64,000 nucleotides of DNA from JBCCTX01 sp965263105 (GTDB lineage: Bacteria > Bacteroidota > Bacteroidia > J057), in assembly GCA_965263105.1 (NCBI GenBank), contig CBDHGL010000003.1, positions 62,001-126,000 on the forward strand, in the 5' to 3' direction. Position 1 is the first letter of the stretch. Each line of letters begins with the position of its first letter. The notes beneath the pieces were generated by a model. The model had not been told where the DNA came from. It ran no database searches and saw nothing but the letters and a program-made list of their open reading frames with translations. The translations under genes were made by a program, and so were the position numbers. Positions 51,808 to 60,828 of the stretch are shown one piece after another.

Positions 51808-52581
51808 CTAGGTATTTAGGGTGAGAAATCCCCCATCTATGGGGTAATCGCATCCAGTAATGAAGCTTGCTTCCTCAGAACAAAGGTATAAACTAAGAAT
51901 GGCTATCTCTTCGGGGCTAGCCATTCTTCCTATAGGTTGGGTTTTTGATAGCTTTTCAAACATTTCTGCCTCCTTCCCCGGATAGTTTTTTTTGAGAAAG
52001 CCATCTACAAAAGGGGTATGAACTCTCCCAGGAGAAATGCTATTGCAGCGGATTCCATAGGCCAAGTAGTCTTTGGCAACGGACATAGTCATGGTAAGTA
52101 CCGCTCCTTTTGTGGTACTGTAGGCAAATCGATCTGCGAGACCCACTGATGCTGCGATGGAAGCAACATTGAGTATCACTCCTCCCCGGCTTTTCATATA
52201 GGGTATGGTTGCCCGTAAAACATGGTAGACTCCTTTTACATTTACAGCCCACAATCGTTCCATATCCTCAGGGCTAGTACCCTCAACATTTCCAATATGG
52301 GCAATCCCCGCGTTATTTACCACTATATCTATGTGGGAGAATTTTCCAACAATTTGTTGAATCACCCGATCTACTTCCTCGTTGGAAGCAACATTACATT
52401 GATGAAAATGGGCGACTCCCTTATCCGCTTTGATAAGTTTCACCGTTTCCCGGGCACTCTTTTCATCAACATCTAAAATGAATACACTTGCGCCTTGTTT
52501 GGCAAACAGTAGGGAAATGGCCTTCCCAATGCCACTCCCTCCCCCGGTAATGAGGGCTATTTGTTGATTGAGTTTGAACAT
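51808..52581 (-). CDS. Short-chain dehydrogenase/reductase (SDR)
   Basis: 257 residues, classical SDR. 'ALITGGGSGIGKAISLLFAK' (9-28), 'NNAGIAHIG' (about 90), catalytic 'YSTTKGAVLTM' (YxxxK, about 154) and the C-terminal 'SFITGCDYPIDGGF'. An Asp at the end of strand 2 ('FILDVDEKSA') suggests NAD. Twelve bases after the next SDR gene on the same strand; the two probably form an operon. Substrate unknown. Confidence 0.93.
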   Translation of the reverse strand: MFKLNQQIALITGGGSGIGKAISLLFAKQGASVFILDVDEKSARETVKLIKADKGVAHFHQCNVASNEEVDRVIQQIVGKFSHIDIVVNNAGIAHIGNVEGTSPEDMERLWAVNVKGVYHVLRATIPYMKSRGGVILNVASIAASVGLADRFAYSTTKGAVLTMTMSVAKDYLAYGIRCNSISPGRVHTPFVDGFLKKNYPGKEAEMFEKLSKTQPIGRMASPEEIAILSLYLCSEEASFITGCDYPIDGGFLTLNT

Positions 52582-52593
52582 ATATATATTTAC

Positions 52594-53343
52594 CTAATAA
52601 GGTGAAGGACTTACGGAAGTCCATCCACCATCGACAATTAATGATTGACCCGTTATGTGTCTTGCACGATCTGAAACCAGGAATAAAGCTGCATTGGCTA
52701 TATCTTCTACAGTTGCCGGTCGTCCAAGTGGCGTAATGCGAGACCAGGTCTCCTCATAATCCTTATCTGCCAGAGTCCTTTCTGTTCGGGTAGCCCCTGG
52801 TGCAAGGGCATTGATATTGATCTGAAAGGGAGATAACTCCACTACCAGACTTTTTGCCAGCATTTCCAGTGCCGCCTTGGTCATCCCATATGCAGCCAGA
52901 TTTTTATGAGCCTGATGGCCTGTAACAGAAGACATGAGTAGGATACTTCCCCCTTGGCCTTGATTTTTCATGTGTTGTGCGGCTGCTTGTGCAAGGAAAA
53001 AGGATCCCCCCAAGTTGACCTGAAGCACCCGATAAAAATCATCTGGCGTGTAAGTAAAAAAATCACCAAAAAGAGTAATTCCTGCATTGGCAATGACGAT
53101 GTCGAGTTGCCCGTAAGATTCGATGGCCGTTTGTACAAGTTTCTGAATGATTGAGGGATCACTACAATCCCCAGATATGGCGATACAGTTAGGGGAGAAT
53201 GCGTGAGCCGCATGAGTTGCCAGTTCTACATCTAGGTCATTTAGAATAAGCTTAGCACCAGCATCTACCAACATTTTCCCAATAGCCAGCCCAATACCCT
53301 GACCTGCACCTGTTACGATGGCTACTTTATTTTCTAGCTCCAT
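52594..53343 (-). CDS. Short-chain dehydrogenase/reductase (SDR)
   Basis: 249 residues. 'AIVTGAGQGIGLAIGKMLVD' (8-27), 'ANAGITLFG' (about 88), catalytic 'YGMTKAALEML' (about 154), and 'RHITGQSLIVDGGW' at the end. Closest in type to 3-oxoacyl-reductase or glucose-dehydrogenase-like SDRs. Precedes the other SDR gene in the same direction, so likely co-transcribed; together with no other metabolic gene nearby, no pathway can be named. Confidence 0.93.
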   Translation of the reverse strand: MELENKVAIVTGAGQGIGLAIGKMLVDAGAKLILNDLDVELATHAAHAFSPNCIAISGDCSDPSIIQKLVQTAIESYGQLDIVIANAGITLFGDFFTYTPDDFYRVLQVNLGGSFFLAQAAAQHMKNQGQGGSILLMSSVTGHQAHKNLAAYGMTKAALEMLAKSLVVELSPFQININALAPGATRTERTLADKDYEETWSRITPLGRPATVEDIANAALFLVSDRARHITGQSLIVDGGWTSVSPSPY

Positions 53344-53375
53344 TCTTTTATAAAGAGAAAAAACTTGTACAAGTG

Positions 53376-53678
53376 CTATAACTCCAACTCATTGGGGTCT
53401 CTTCTTGACTGCCTTTCTCTAATCTCCCCTATTCTACTATCAAATCCCGTATCCAGACGAAGATCTCCATCTACAATAATTGCCTCTAGGTTTTCAATCC
53501 TTCGCTGTAGGTCTACATTTTTACGACTGAGACGTTCAATCTTTTCCTCAAGTGCAGGATTCCCTCCTTTTTTTTGAACCTTTAACTGTTCTTTTTTCAA
53601 TTTCATATACCCATCAACATAGGTAATCCCGATGACGCCTGTGAAGATGACCGCAAGAATGAATACTGGAAGGAACAT
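53376..53678 (-). CDS. Small membrane/coiled-coil protein, paralogue A (PspB-like layout)
   Basis: 100 residues. One N-terminal membrane segment (about 3-20, 'PVFILAVIFTGVIGITYV'), then a basic linker and a coiled coil ('LEEKIERLSRKNVDLQRRIE') ending in the shared 'LEAIIVDGDLRLDTGFDS'. Same layout as its two neighbours and as PspB-type envelope-stress proteins (TM then coiled coil), but sequence identity to PspB is not demonstrable by eye. Probably membrane anchored with a cytoplasmic coiled coil. Confidence 0.75.
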   Translation of the reverse strand: MFLPVFILAVIFTGVIGITYVDGYMKLKKEQLKVQKKGGNPALEEKIERLSRKNVDLQRRIENLEAIIVDGDLRLDTGFDSRIGEIRERQSRRDPNELEL

Positions 53679-53734
53679 AGAATATATTTTGTATATAAAA
53701 ATAGATTATCAAAAGAAGAATATCGCCCCTCTTT

Positions 53735-54046
53735 TTAGGTGTGTATTTCAGAGTTTTCAGGATCGCTCGTTTGCTGAGTAGTGGATTTTAAAGAGGTATC
53801 ACTATCCATTCCCGTCATTACCTTCATATCCGCATCGACGATAATAGCTTCTAATGTTTCAATTCGTCTTCGAAGCTCTTTATTTTCTTCTTTCAATTCG
53901 TCCATCTCCTGCTCTTTCTTGGGGGTGTAGCCCCGAGTCTGAGCTCGGGTTTTCATTTCGGCTCGCTTCATTCTGCTTCCCATCCAGATGACCCCCATCA
54001 TCCCGATAAACATCATGGCGAAAATTATTACCGGAGTAATTTCCAT
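53735..54046 (-). CDS. Small membrane/coiled-coil protein, paralogue B (PspB-like layout)
   Basis: 103 residues. Membrane segment 'PVIIFAMMFIGMMGVIWMG' (5-23), basic stretch 'MKRAEMKTRAQTRGY', coiled coil 'MDELKEENKELRRRIETLEA' and the family end 'IIVDADMKVMTGMDS'. Clearly homologous to paralogues A and C. 56 bases from A and 17 from C, same strand, so probably one operon of three. Confidence 0.78.
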   Translation of the reverse strand: MEITPVIIFAMMFIGMMGVIWMGSRMKRAEMKTRAQTRGYTPKKEQEMDELKEENKELRRRIETLEAIIVDADMKVMTGMDSDTSLKSTTQQTSDPENSEIHT

Positions 54047-54063
54047 ACGTCTTATACAATTGG

Positions 54064-54378
54064 TTAAATACTAATATCTGTCTCCCGCCCCTCCTCTTTT
54101 CCTAGGTTCCTATCCCTTCGTTCTACCTCACTATCTAGCCCTGTCATCAGCTTCATATCTGCATCTACTACGATGGCTTCTAAAATCTCAATGCGCCTTC
54201 TCAAGTCTTTGTTCTCCTGTTTCACTTGGTCTACCTCTTTCATGACTTGCGAGTTGTCTCCCCGAGAGAGGGCCTTAGCCTTGAGTTGTTCTACCCGAGC
54301 CCTATTGGAAATCCAGATGATGCCCATTACCCCACTAAAGATGACAGCCAAAATATAAATAGGAGTTAGATCCAACAT
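54064..54378 (-). CDS. Small membrane/coiled-coil protein, paralogue C (PspB-like layout)
   Basis: 104 residues, first gene of the three. Membrane segment 'PIYILAVIFSGVMGIIWIS' (5-23), 'NRARVEQLKAKALSRGDNS', coiled coil 'MKEVDQVKQENKDLRRRIEI' and 'LEAIVVDADMKLMTGLDSE'. The invariant 'LEAI(I/V)VD(A/G)D' block across the three copies is the strongest family mark. The tails after it differ completely. Confidence 0.78.
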   Translation of the reverse strand: MLDLTPIYILAVIFSGVMGIIWISNRARVEQLKAKALSRGDNSQVMKEVDQVKQENKDLRRRIEILEAIVVDADMKLMTGLDSEVERRDRNLGKEEGRETDISI

Positions 54379-54640
54379 GTGTAATTGATTTTTTTAGGTT
54401 AATTTCCACCAACCAGAGGAAGCTGGCTAATTAATAGATACCTGTGTTATTGAAGAAGTTGGAATTAACAAATAGTGAAAAAACGACCTCTTCTATTGAT
54501 TTCCTCACGCAAAAACACTTATTTCAATATAGGACTAATTTAAACAAATCCACAACACCATGGCTGAGTTCATTTCTATAAGGTAGAAATAAAAGCAGGC
54601 CAAGGGTATTTTTTTACTACTACTTTTAATTCTATTAGTA

Positions 54641-55885
54641 ATGAACAATGAAAAAAGACTTTTTTATGGAAGCTGTTTTGCCCTGATCACTACAGCTTTC
54701 AGCTTTAGTATTCGTGCAGGGATTCTCCCTCAGTTGGGGGAACAGTTAGCACTGAATGCTTCCCAATTAGGGGTTATCAACTCCATGTGGTTTTTGGGCT
54801 TTCCCATTTCCATGGTAATTGGCGGGTTAATTTACCACTCTGTGGGAGGGAAAAAGATCATGCAGTTCGCCTTCTTTGCTCACGCAATTGGGATCTTGTT
54901 AACCATTTTTGCCCCTAGTTTTGGTGCCCAAGGATATATGGTTCTATTGGTTTCCACTTTGCTTATTGGTTTAGGCAACGGCTGTACAGAAGCAGCCTGT
55001 AATCCGATGATTGCCGATACCTATGATGGAATTAAGATGAGCAAGATGATGAACCGCTTTCACATGTGGTTCCCCGGAGGAATTGTCATTGGTGCCTTGA
55101 TCTCTCAGTTCATGGGACCTGAAGGGATGGCCCTTTCCTGGCAAGCCCAAATTTGGGTAATCCTGATTCCAACCATTATCTATGCGATTCTTTTCTGGGG
55201 AGCATCCTGGCCCAAAGCCCAAGTGGAAGAAGCGGCTTCAGTCGGATCGAACCTCCAGGCAATGGCTACCCCCCTCTTCCTGTTCATGTTTGCCTGTATG
55301 TTCTTGACGGCCATTTCCGAGTTTGGCCCTCAGCAGTGGGTTCAGTTGACCTTGGCAGAAAGTGGAGCACAGCCCATGGTCATATTGGCCCTCGTTACAG
55401 GGTTGATGGCGGTTGCCAGATTCTTTGGAGGTAATGCAGTAAAACAGTTTAGTACTACGGGGGTATTATGGGGTTCCGCGATTCTGGCTACCATTGGAAT
55501 TTTCTTATTTAGTACACAGACAGGTTCGCTTGCCTACGTAGCGGCAATTGTCTATGGCCTGGGTATTGCGTACTTCTGGCCCAACATGATTGGATTTATC
55601 GCCGATTATATCCCCAAAAGTGGTGCGTTGGGTATGTCAGTAGTTGGAGCAGCAGGGATGTTCTCCTCAGCCATTTTTCAACCCATTATTGGGGGATGGA
55701 TCGACTCTAATCGAGCCGAGGCTGTCGCAGCTAATGCCGCTAATGTAGAATTGGCTACTGGACAAGCAACCCTGTCGACGATGGTATTATTCCCCGGAAT
55801 TTTGGTGGTCTTATTTGGTATCCTCTATTTTTGGATGCGGGGAAGGAGCAAGGAAATGCACAGAGATACGGTGGCAGCTCATTGA
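54641..55885 (+). CDS. Major facilitator superfamily transporter
   Basis: 414 residues with twelve predicted membrane segments. N-terminal 'LFYGSCFALITTAFSFSIRA', 'GVINSMWFLGFPISMVIGGL' and a 'YHSVGGKKIMQFAF' loop that fits the MFS motif between helices 2 and 3. The 'PMIADTYDGIKMSKMMNRFH' region and 'YGLGIAYFWPNMIGFIADYI' resemble sugar- or fucose-type MFS carriers such as the FHS group. Substrate not decidable. Monocistronic with a strong terminator behind it. Confidence 0.9.
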   Translation: MNNEKRLFYGSCFALITTAFSFSIRAGILPQLGEQLALNASQLGVINSMWFLGFPISMVIGGLIYHSVGGKKIMQFAFFAHAIGILLTIFAPSFGAQGYMVLLVSTLLIGLGNGCTEAACNPMIADTYDGIKMSKMMNRFHMWFPGGIVIGALISQFMGPEGMALSWQAQIWVILIPTIIYAILFWGASWPKAQVEEAASVGSNLQAMATPLFLFMFACMFLTAISEFGPQQWVQLTLAESGAQPMVILALVTGLMAVARFFGGNAVKQFSTTGVLWGSAILATIGIFLFSTQTGSLAYVAAIVYGLGIAYFWPNMIGFIADYIPKSGALGMSVVGAAGMFSSAIFQPIIGGWIDSNRAEAVAANAANVELATGQATLSTMVLFPGILVVLFGILYFWMRGRSKEMHRDTVAAH

Positions 55886-55920
55886 TAAGAGAGAAGTATC
55901 TGTTTACCGATGAAAAATAA

Positions 55921-55953
55921 AAATAGGTGTGGAATCTCATTCCACACCTATTT
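55921..55953 (+). terminator. Intrinsic terminator after the MFS gene
   Basis: AAATAGGTGTGGAAT, loop CTC, ATTCCACACCTATTT: perfect 15-base stem followed by TTCTTT, 36 bases past the stop codon. A-tract on the other side would allow use in both directions. Confidence 0.85.
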
Positions 55954-56003
55954 TCTTTAAGCCTCAACAGGCTAATCTGAATGAGGATGCTTGTTTTATT
56001 TCG

Positions 56004-56011
56004 TATCTTTG
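56004..56011 (+). promoter_or_regulatory. Bacteroidota -7 box before rlmN
   Basis: TATCTTTG followed by C is an exact TAnnTTTG match, 12-15 bases before the ATG pair at 56023/56026. It lies inside the longer open frame that begins at 55981, which argues for the shorter start of rlmN. The -33 TTG is not at the usual distance. Confidence 0.5.
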
Positions 56012-56022
56012 CTCCCAAGGAA

Positions 56023-57069
56023 ATGATGCAGCAGAAAGCCAATATTCGTTCCCTGGATCGAGGCCAGATTCTCGAATACCTCGAATCCATTGGAGAAAAG
56101 AAATTTCGGACTGACCAAATTCAGCAATGGTTATGGCAGAAGGGCGTAGGAAGCTTCGAAGAGATGCAAAACCTCAGTAAATCCCTAAGGGAAAGGCTGA
56201 ACGTGAAGATTTTGTCTATCAGCAGTCTACGGCAAGTTTCGGTGCAAGCGAGTTCGGATGGAACCCGAAAATACGCCTTCCAGATATCCAATGGCCAGCA
56301 AGTAGAGGGAGTATTGATTCCCACCCCCAAACGAGTAACCGCCTGCATCTCAAGCCAATCTGGCTGTTCACTGGATTGTAAATTTTGCGCTACTGGCTAC
56401 CTCCCCTACAAGTATAACCTTCCTTCCTACGAGATTTTTGATCAGGTCTTTCAACTGAACCAGGAATCTATAAAGCATTTTGGACGACCCCTTAGCAACA
56501 TTGTCTATATGGGTATGGGAGAGCCTTTGTTGAATTATCGCCATGTTATGGATTCGATCCATTGGATTACTAGCCCCAATGGCCTGGGCATGTCGCCTCA
56601 GCGTATCACGGTTTCTACCTCAGGTATCGCTAAAATGATCAGAAAATTGGGGGATGATGGCGTTAAGTTCGAATTTGCCTTGTCGTTGCATACGGCGAAC
56701 AATGAAAAAAGGAGCCAGATTATGTCTATCAACGATAGCAACAACCTAGAGGATCTGGCAGATGCCCTGAAATACTTCTATGAAAAGACCCGAACACGGG
56801 TAACCTACGAATACTGTATCTTCAAAGACTTTAATGACGGCATAGCAGATGCCAAAGAACTCGCCGCCTTTAGCCGTATAATTCCCTCTAAGGTCAATAT
56901 TATCGAGTACAATCCCGTACCAGAATCCGGCTTCGAAAATACAAGTCCTAAGCGAATGGAAGCCTTTATCCGATATTTAGAAGCACAAAAAGTAATCGTC
57001 AACATAAGGAGAAGCAGGGGAAAGGATATTGACGGTGCCTGTGGTCAATTGGCTCTAAGAAAACAATAA
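56023..57069 (+). CDS. rlmN: 23S rRNA (adenine2503-C2)-methyltransferase / tRNA A37 methyltransferase
   Basis: 348 residues from ATG 56023 ('MMQQKANIRSLDRGQILEYL'); the 14 extra codons from 55981 contain a -7 promoter box and are not family-like. Radical-SAM cysteines in 'SGCSLDCKFCATGYLPYKYN' (CxxxCxxC, about 112-120). RlmN marks: 'NIVYMGMGEPLLNYRHVMDS', 'ITVSTSGIAKMIRKL', 'FALSLHTANNEKRSQIMSIN', and the late resolving Cys in 'DIDGACGQL'. Methylates C2 of A2503 in 23S rRNA and A37 in some tRNAs through a Cys-adduct. A Nudix gene follows after 4 bases. Confidence 0.95.
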   Translation: MMQQKANIRSLDRGQILEYLESIGEKKFRTDQIQQWLWQKGVGSFEEMQNLSKSLRERLNVKILSISSLRQVSVQASSDGTRKYAFQISNGQQVEGVLIPTPKRVTACISSQSGCSLDCKFCATGYLPYKYNLPSYEIFDQVFQLNQESIKHFGRPLSNIVYMGMGEPLLNYRHVMDSIHWITSPNGLGMSPQRITVSTSGIAKMIRKLGDDGVKFEFALSLHTANNEKRSQIMSINDSNNLEDLADALKYFYEKTRTRVTYEYCIFKDFNDGIADAKELAAFSRIIPSKVNIIEYNPVPESGFENTSPKRMEAFIRYLEAQKVIVNIRRSRGKDIDGACGQLALRKQ

Positions 57070-57073
57070 TGAC

Positions 57074-57697
57074 ATGAGGTATTCATCACTATTTATAGAG
57101 GAACTTCGCAAAAAAATGAAGGACCCCCTACCCGGCTGGGAAGCCCAGAAGAAAATGGCGCCTCCAGGAAGAGATTCGGATTGGAAGATTCCAGATGATG
57201 CCAAAAACAGTGGCGTATTGGTTCTGCTGTATCCCAATTCTTCTGAAACGCTCAATTTGGTGCTGATGAAGCGGGCCGAGGATGGTCGTACCCATGGAGG
57301 CCAAATAAGCTTCCCTGGAGGGAGATGGGAGGAGACGGATAGTGATTTTGTTCATACGGCCCTCAGAGAAGCAGAAGAAGAAGTAGGGGTGCCTCAGGAG
57401 CATGTTGAGGTTCTGGGACAATTGACGGACTTGTATATCCCTCCCAGTAACTTCATGGTGTATCCTACAGTCGGCATTGCCCATAAACGTCCTTCTTTTG
57501 TGCCAGACCCCGTAGAGGTGGCGGAGATAATTGAAGTGGAGCTTTCCACCTTTTTGAATGAACAAGTTCAGGGGAGTTTCGAAATAAATCATCGATTGGG
57601 CTTTCGTTTCCATACACCAGGATACCAGGTTCAAGGTCATACGGTCTGGGGGGCAACAGCTATGATCCTCTCAGAGTTGGGAGCAATTTTGGACTAA
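57074..57697 (+). CDS. CoA pyrophosphatase-type Nudix hydrolase
   Basis: 207 residues. The UPF0035 mark precedes the Nudix box: 'DGRTHGGQISFPGGRWEETD' then 'TALREAEEEVGVPQEHVEVL', about 78-115. This combination is typical of NudL/CoaSE-like CoA diphosphatases, which cleave CoA to 4'-phosphopantetheine and 3',5'-ADP. 'NSGVLVLLYPNSSETLNLVL' is the usual first strand. Four bases after rlmN, so co-transcribed. Confidence 0.92.
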   Translation: MRYSSLFIEELRKKMKDPLPGWEAQKKMAPPGRDSDWKIPDDAKNSGVLVLLYPNSSETLNLVLMKRAEDGRTHGGQISFPGGRWEETDSDFVHTALREAEEEVGVPQEHVEVLGQLTDLYIPPSNFMVYPTVGIAHKRPSFVPDPVEVAEIIEVELSTFLNEQVQGSFEINHRLGFRFHTPGYQVQGHTVWGATAMILSELGAILD

Positions 57698-57704
57698 GAA
57701 AGGA

Positions 57705-57733
57705 TTGTGATGTTTACATTTTCCGTACCTTCG
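57705..57733 (+). promoter_or_regulatory. Promoter of the NFACT gene
   Basis: TTG at 57705-57707, 18 bases, TACCTTCG at 57726-57733 followed by CATAG: a good fit to the Bacteroidota primary sigma consensus (TTG, about 19 bases, TAnnTTTG). ATG 57754 lies 21 bases after the box. Confidence 0.65.
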
Positions 57734-57753
57734 CATAGATACAGGGGAGTGTC

Positions 57754-59334
57754 ATGCATTTTCATTATTACTTACTGGAGCGGTTGGCAAAGGAATTACC
57801 TCTAGGGGAGCAAGTCTGTGCATGCTTCTCACAAGGGAAAAATGAACTCATACTTGAATGGGATTCTTATTACTTGAGGATTGGTTGCCACACGCCCCTA
57901 ACCTATATAATCCCTGTACATAACTTTGCCAGGGCTAGAAAGAATGTAGTCAACCTGTTTCCAGAAATTTTGGGTAAAAGACTCCGTTCAATTGAAGCGA
58001 TTAAATATGACAGGATTCTCATTTTCCATTTTGATGAGGCGTGTGATTTGGTAGTGAAATTACATGGCGCACGTGCTAATGTGATGGCTTACCACCAAGG
58101 GCAATGGATCGAAAGCTTTAACCAAAATAGAAAGGAACCTGCTACACTCGATTTTTCTCCAGGCCCTTTTCATCCTTCAGATTTACCCGAATCCTGTTCT
58201 CAGGAGGAAATTTTACCCTTGCTTAAGTCCATCAGTCCTATTTTTGAAAAGAAATTTGCCACCCGAATCTACCGTAAAATGGAGGAAGGCTTGACCCTGC
58301 CTCTGGCATTTGAAAGGGTGAAGAAGGAAGCTCAAGCCCCCCCCTATTACCTCAGTAAGGAGAGCAAAGGCATACAGTTTTTCCTATTTGAACCTCCCCA
58401 ATCCACTCAGTCCTTGTCTTTTCCAGATGCCCAGTCTGCCCTCAAGCAATTTCTCAGTCTCCACTTTCAGTTTTCCAATTACCAAAGGCAATACAAAGCC
58501 TTATCCAAAGTTCTGGGGGACCCATTCAAGAAGCAGAAGAAGGCCCTCAACTCCTATACTCGGAGTGTGGAACGCCTGCAGCAAGAACGCTCTCCAGAAG
58601 AGTTGGGACACATCTTAATGGCTAACTTACACCGGGTAGAACCTGGACAAAAGGAAATCGAATGTGAAGACTATTACCAGGGAGGAACCATTCGAATCAA
58701 GCTCAACCCTAAGCTCTCTCCCCAAGACAATGCCCAGCGCTATTATTCCAAACACAAGGATCAGAAGAGTCGACTCAAATATTTGGAAACGGAGTTATCC
58801 AAGATCCAGGAAAGTTATCGGAAAGCAAAGGCCGATTGGGAGCGTCTCCAAGAGCTTCCCATTCCAGATAAATTAGCTTTTGGACCCACTGGGTTTGATC
58901 GAGCAGCAATCCAGCGGATAAAAGAACTCAAGAAAAGGGAAGTTCCCAAAGCTCCCCTCAGGATAGCCCCCTTTCGTCGTTTTGAACACATGGGGTACGA
59001 GGTTTTTGTTGGGAAAAATGGCAAGAACAACGATGAATTGAGCTTTAAGTTTGCCGCAAAAGAGGATATCTGGCTACACGCAAAGGATGTGGCTGGCTCT
59101 CATGTCATCATTCGGCAAAAAGCAGGTCGAGATCTTCCAGGACCCGTTCTCGAGTTTGCTGCCAGCCTGGCTGCTTACTTTTCCAAAAACAAAAACGACA
59201 CCGTAGTCCCAGTGATTTATACCCCTAGAAAATACGTGCGAAAAAGAAAAGGGGATCCTCCTGGGAAAGTCGTCTTAAATAGAGAAGATGTCATCTTGGT
59301 GGAGCCTTTGAGGAAAGAAGAACTGAGGGCCTAA
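57754..59334 (+). CDS. rqcH: NFACT family protein, RqcH/Fbp-like ribosome-associated quality control factor
   Basis: 526 residues. NFACT-N-like region (1-200, 'MHFHYYLLERLAKELPLGEQ', 'YYLRIGCHTPLTYII'), helical hairpins with a coiled coil (about 240-385, 'RYYSKHKDQKSRLKYLETEL', 'SYRKAKADWERLQELPIPDK'), and the NFACT-R/DUF814 domain (about 415-525, 'HMGYEVFVGKNGKNNDELSF', 'DIWLHAKDVAGSHVIIRQKA', 'VPVIYTPRKYVRKRKGDPPG'). RqcH binds stalled large ribosomal subunits and adds alanine tails. The DR motif of active RqcH cannot be placed with certainty by eye. Confidence 0.85.
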   Translation: MHFHYYLLERLAKELPLGEQVCACFSQGKNELILEWDSYYLRIGCHTPLTYIIPVHNFARARKNVVNLFPEILGKRLRSIEAIKYDRILIFHFDEACDLVVKLHGARANVMAYHQGQWIESFNQNRKEPATLDFSPGPFHPSDLPESCSQEEILPLLKSISPIFEKKFATRIYRKMEEGLTLPLAFERVKKEAQAPPYYLSKESKGIQFFLFEPPQSTQSLSFPDAQSALKQFLSLHFQFSNYQRQYKALSKVLGDPFKKQKKALNSYTRSVERLQQERSPEELGHILMANLHRVEPGQKEIECEDYYQGGTIRIKLNPKLSPQDNAQRYYSKHKDQKSRLKYLETELSKIQESYRKAKADWERLQELPIPDKLAFGPTGFDRAAIQRIKELKKREVPKAPLRIAPFRRFEHMGYEVFVGKNGKNNDELSFKFAAKEDIWLHAKDVAGSHVIIRQKAGRDLPGPVLEFAASLAAYFSKNKNDTVVPVIYTPRKYVRKRKGDPPGKVVLNREDVILVEPLRKEELRA

Positions 59335-59379
59335 GGAATTCTACTTTCTGCCGGAAAATATGACACCCAAATAAAACCC

Positions 59380-60258
59380 ATGAAAATCACGTATGTAAAT
59401 CAAGCCATCTCCCGAGGATACCTGCTGCTGCTGGTTCTACCCTTGGTCCTGTTCCTTGTCCCCTTGGGAATCCTGATATATGTAGACCACTTTACTCATG
59501 TTAAGGATTGGATCTGGGGCGTGGGATTGCTAGGATCTTTCTTGTTGCTGTGTCTTTCTTGGGCAATTATGGCACCGATATGGCGTATATGGGCCTTCGG
59601 AAGGGTGAGAAATGTGCATGAATTGGAGAGAAAAGCGATTGAACGAAATCTGATCTATCCGCCAGATAGCTGGATAACGAAGCTAGAAATTAGAACTCGG
59701 AAGCAGCGGGCAGCTTTGGACCTAATTGAGGAGAAATTTCATGAACCGGATACCCTAGAGGAGCTAAAAGATGATGGATCTATTGGGGAAGAGACGCGGG
59801 TTTATTCTGTACATTATACTGAGAGGCTTATTCTATATTTTGCTACTGCAATTGCCGTATTTGGAATATATACCTTGGATATGGGGGAAGCATGGATGGA
59901 TGGCTTGATAATTATAGGGGTAGCCATTGCCCTCACCCTGGTTCCGCGCTATCTGAGGAAAGAACCTAAGCTGCTCTTGAATGAAGAAGGTATATTAATG
60001 GAAGGCGAACCCTTCGTGAGCTGGAAACAGGTCGGGGCAATTAAGCTATATACCACCATGGGTATGGGGAGATATGACCCTCCTAAAAGTACCTTAGATA
60101 TTAAATACCTTGGCGAAGATGGATATAGTATTAAATATCTTACCCTCAATGTTTCAGAATTTAATTTAACTCCTCGGAAAATTGAATATAGAACCAAGTT
60201 ATACTGGCAGCGGTATAGGCAGGCTCATAATATAGAATTCGATGGAGGTAGTCTCTAG
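59380..60258 (+). CDS. Integral membrane protein of unknown function
   Basis: 292 residues. Two membrane segments near the N-terminus (about 12-36 and 45-65), a charged middle region ('NVHELERKAIERNLIYPPDS', 'IRTRKQRAALDLIEEKFHEP'), two more segments (about 148-165 and 172-188) and a C-terminal soluble beta-rich domain ('PKLLLNEEGILMEGEPFVSW', 'GYSIKYLTLNVSEFNLT') that resembles the PH-like domains attached to bacterial membrane proteins. No family recognised. No operon partner on the same strand; the next gene is convergent. Confidence 0.75.
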   Translation: MKITYVNQAISRGYLLLLVLPLVLFLVPLGILIYVDHFTHVKDWIWGVGLLGSFLLLCLSWAIMAPIWRIWAFGRVRNVHELERKAIERNLIYPPDSWITKLEIRTRKQRAALDLIEEKFHEPDTLEELKDDGSIGEETRVYSVHYTERLILYFATAIAVFGIYTLDMGEAWMDGLIIIGVAIALTLVPRYLRKEPKLLLNEEGILMEGEPFVSWKQVGAIKLYTTMGMGRYDPPKSTLDIKYLGEDGYSIKYLTLNVSEFNLTPRKIEYRTKLYWQRYRQAHNIEFDGGSL

Positions 60259-60265
60259 CAAGCCA

Positions 60266-60679
60266 TTAAAGCACTCGCTTATAAGCCTGTTCAATCAAAT
60301 GCAGTGGCAATGTTTCTAAATCTTCCAGATAACTTAAGCGCACATAGTGGGCAAAACGATATTTTGAGGGTTTAACGACCTTAAATACCGGAAACTCATC
60401 GTATTTCTCCTCCAAGGTGAACCAGATATCCAGAAACCTCTTTTTTAACTCTATCCCTAGAAAAGCCTTATGGCTGGGTGCGTACAGGGTGATTGCCTTT
60501 TTGGATGTGGTGACCGTTAACGGGCCGATCTGTTGGAGGAGGGGGAGCATTTCTTCAAATATGCCTTCGAGATGAGGAGAACGCCCCTCAAAGAGGCTTG
60601 CCAGTTCCACTCGTTCACATTTATGAGACTGATTTTCCTTCGCAAAAGTTTTGCCGCATCTTTGACAGGTCCAAGCCAT
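60266..60679 (-). CDS. DUF5655 domain protein with N-terminal zinc-ribbon-like motif
   Basis: 137 residues. N-terminal 'WTCQRCGKTFAKENQSHKCE' has C-x2-C ... H-x-C, a likely metal knuckle. The rest is DUF5655: 'LTVTTSKKAITLYAPSHKAF' followed by 'LGIELKKRFLDIWFTLEEKY' and 'RFAHYVRLSYLEDLETLPLH'. The domain is related to predicted nuclease or transport proteins of unknown role and is thought to bind an anion or nucleic acid. Convergent with the membrane-protein gene, seven bases apart. Confidence 0.85.
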   Translation of the reverse strand: MAWTCQRCGKTFAKENQSHKCERVELASLFEGRSPHLEGIFEEMLPLLQQIGPLTVTTSKKAITLYAPSHKAFLGIELKKRFLDIWFTLEEKYDEFPVFKVVKPSKYRFAHYVRLSYLEDLETLPLHLIEQAYKRVL

Positions 60680-60828
60680 AAATATGAATTGAGTTTAGTG
60701 AATTTCAAAAACAGAACATGCGCAAATTTAGATAGTTCATGATTGGTTTTAAGTAGGGGCTTGTTAATTGGCTAACTTGCGACCACGCAGAAAGTACCTG
60801 AGCTAAATAAACTACAAATTTTTTTTCC

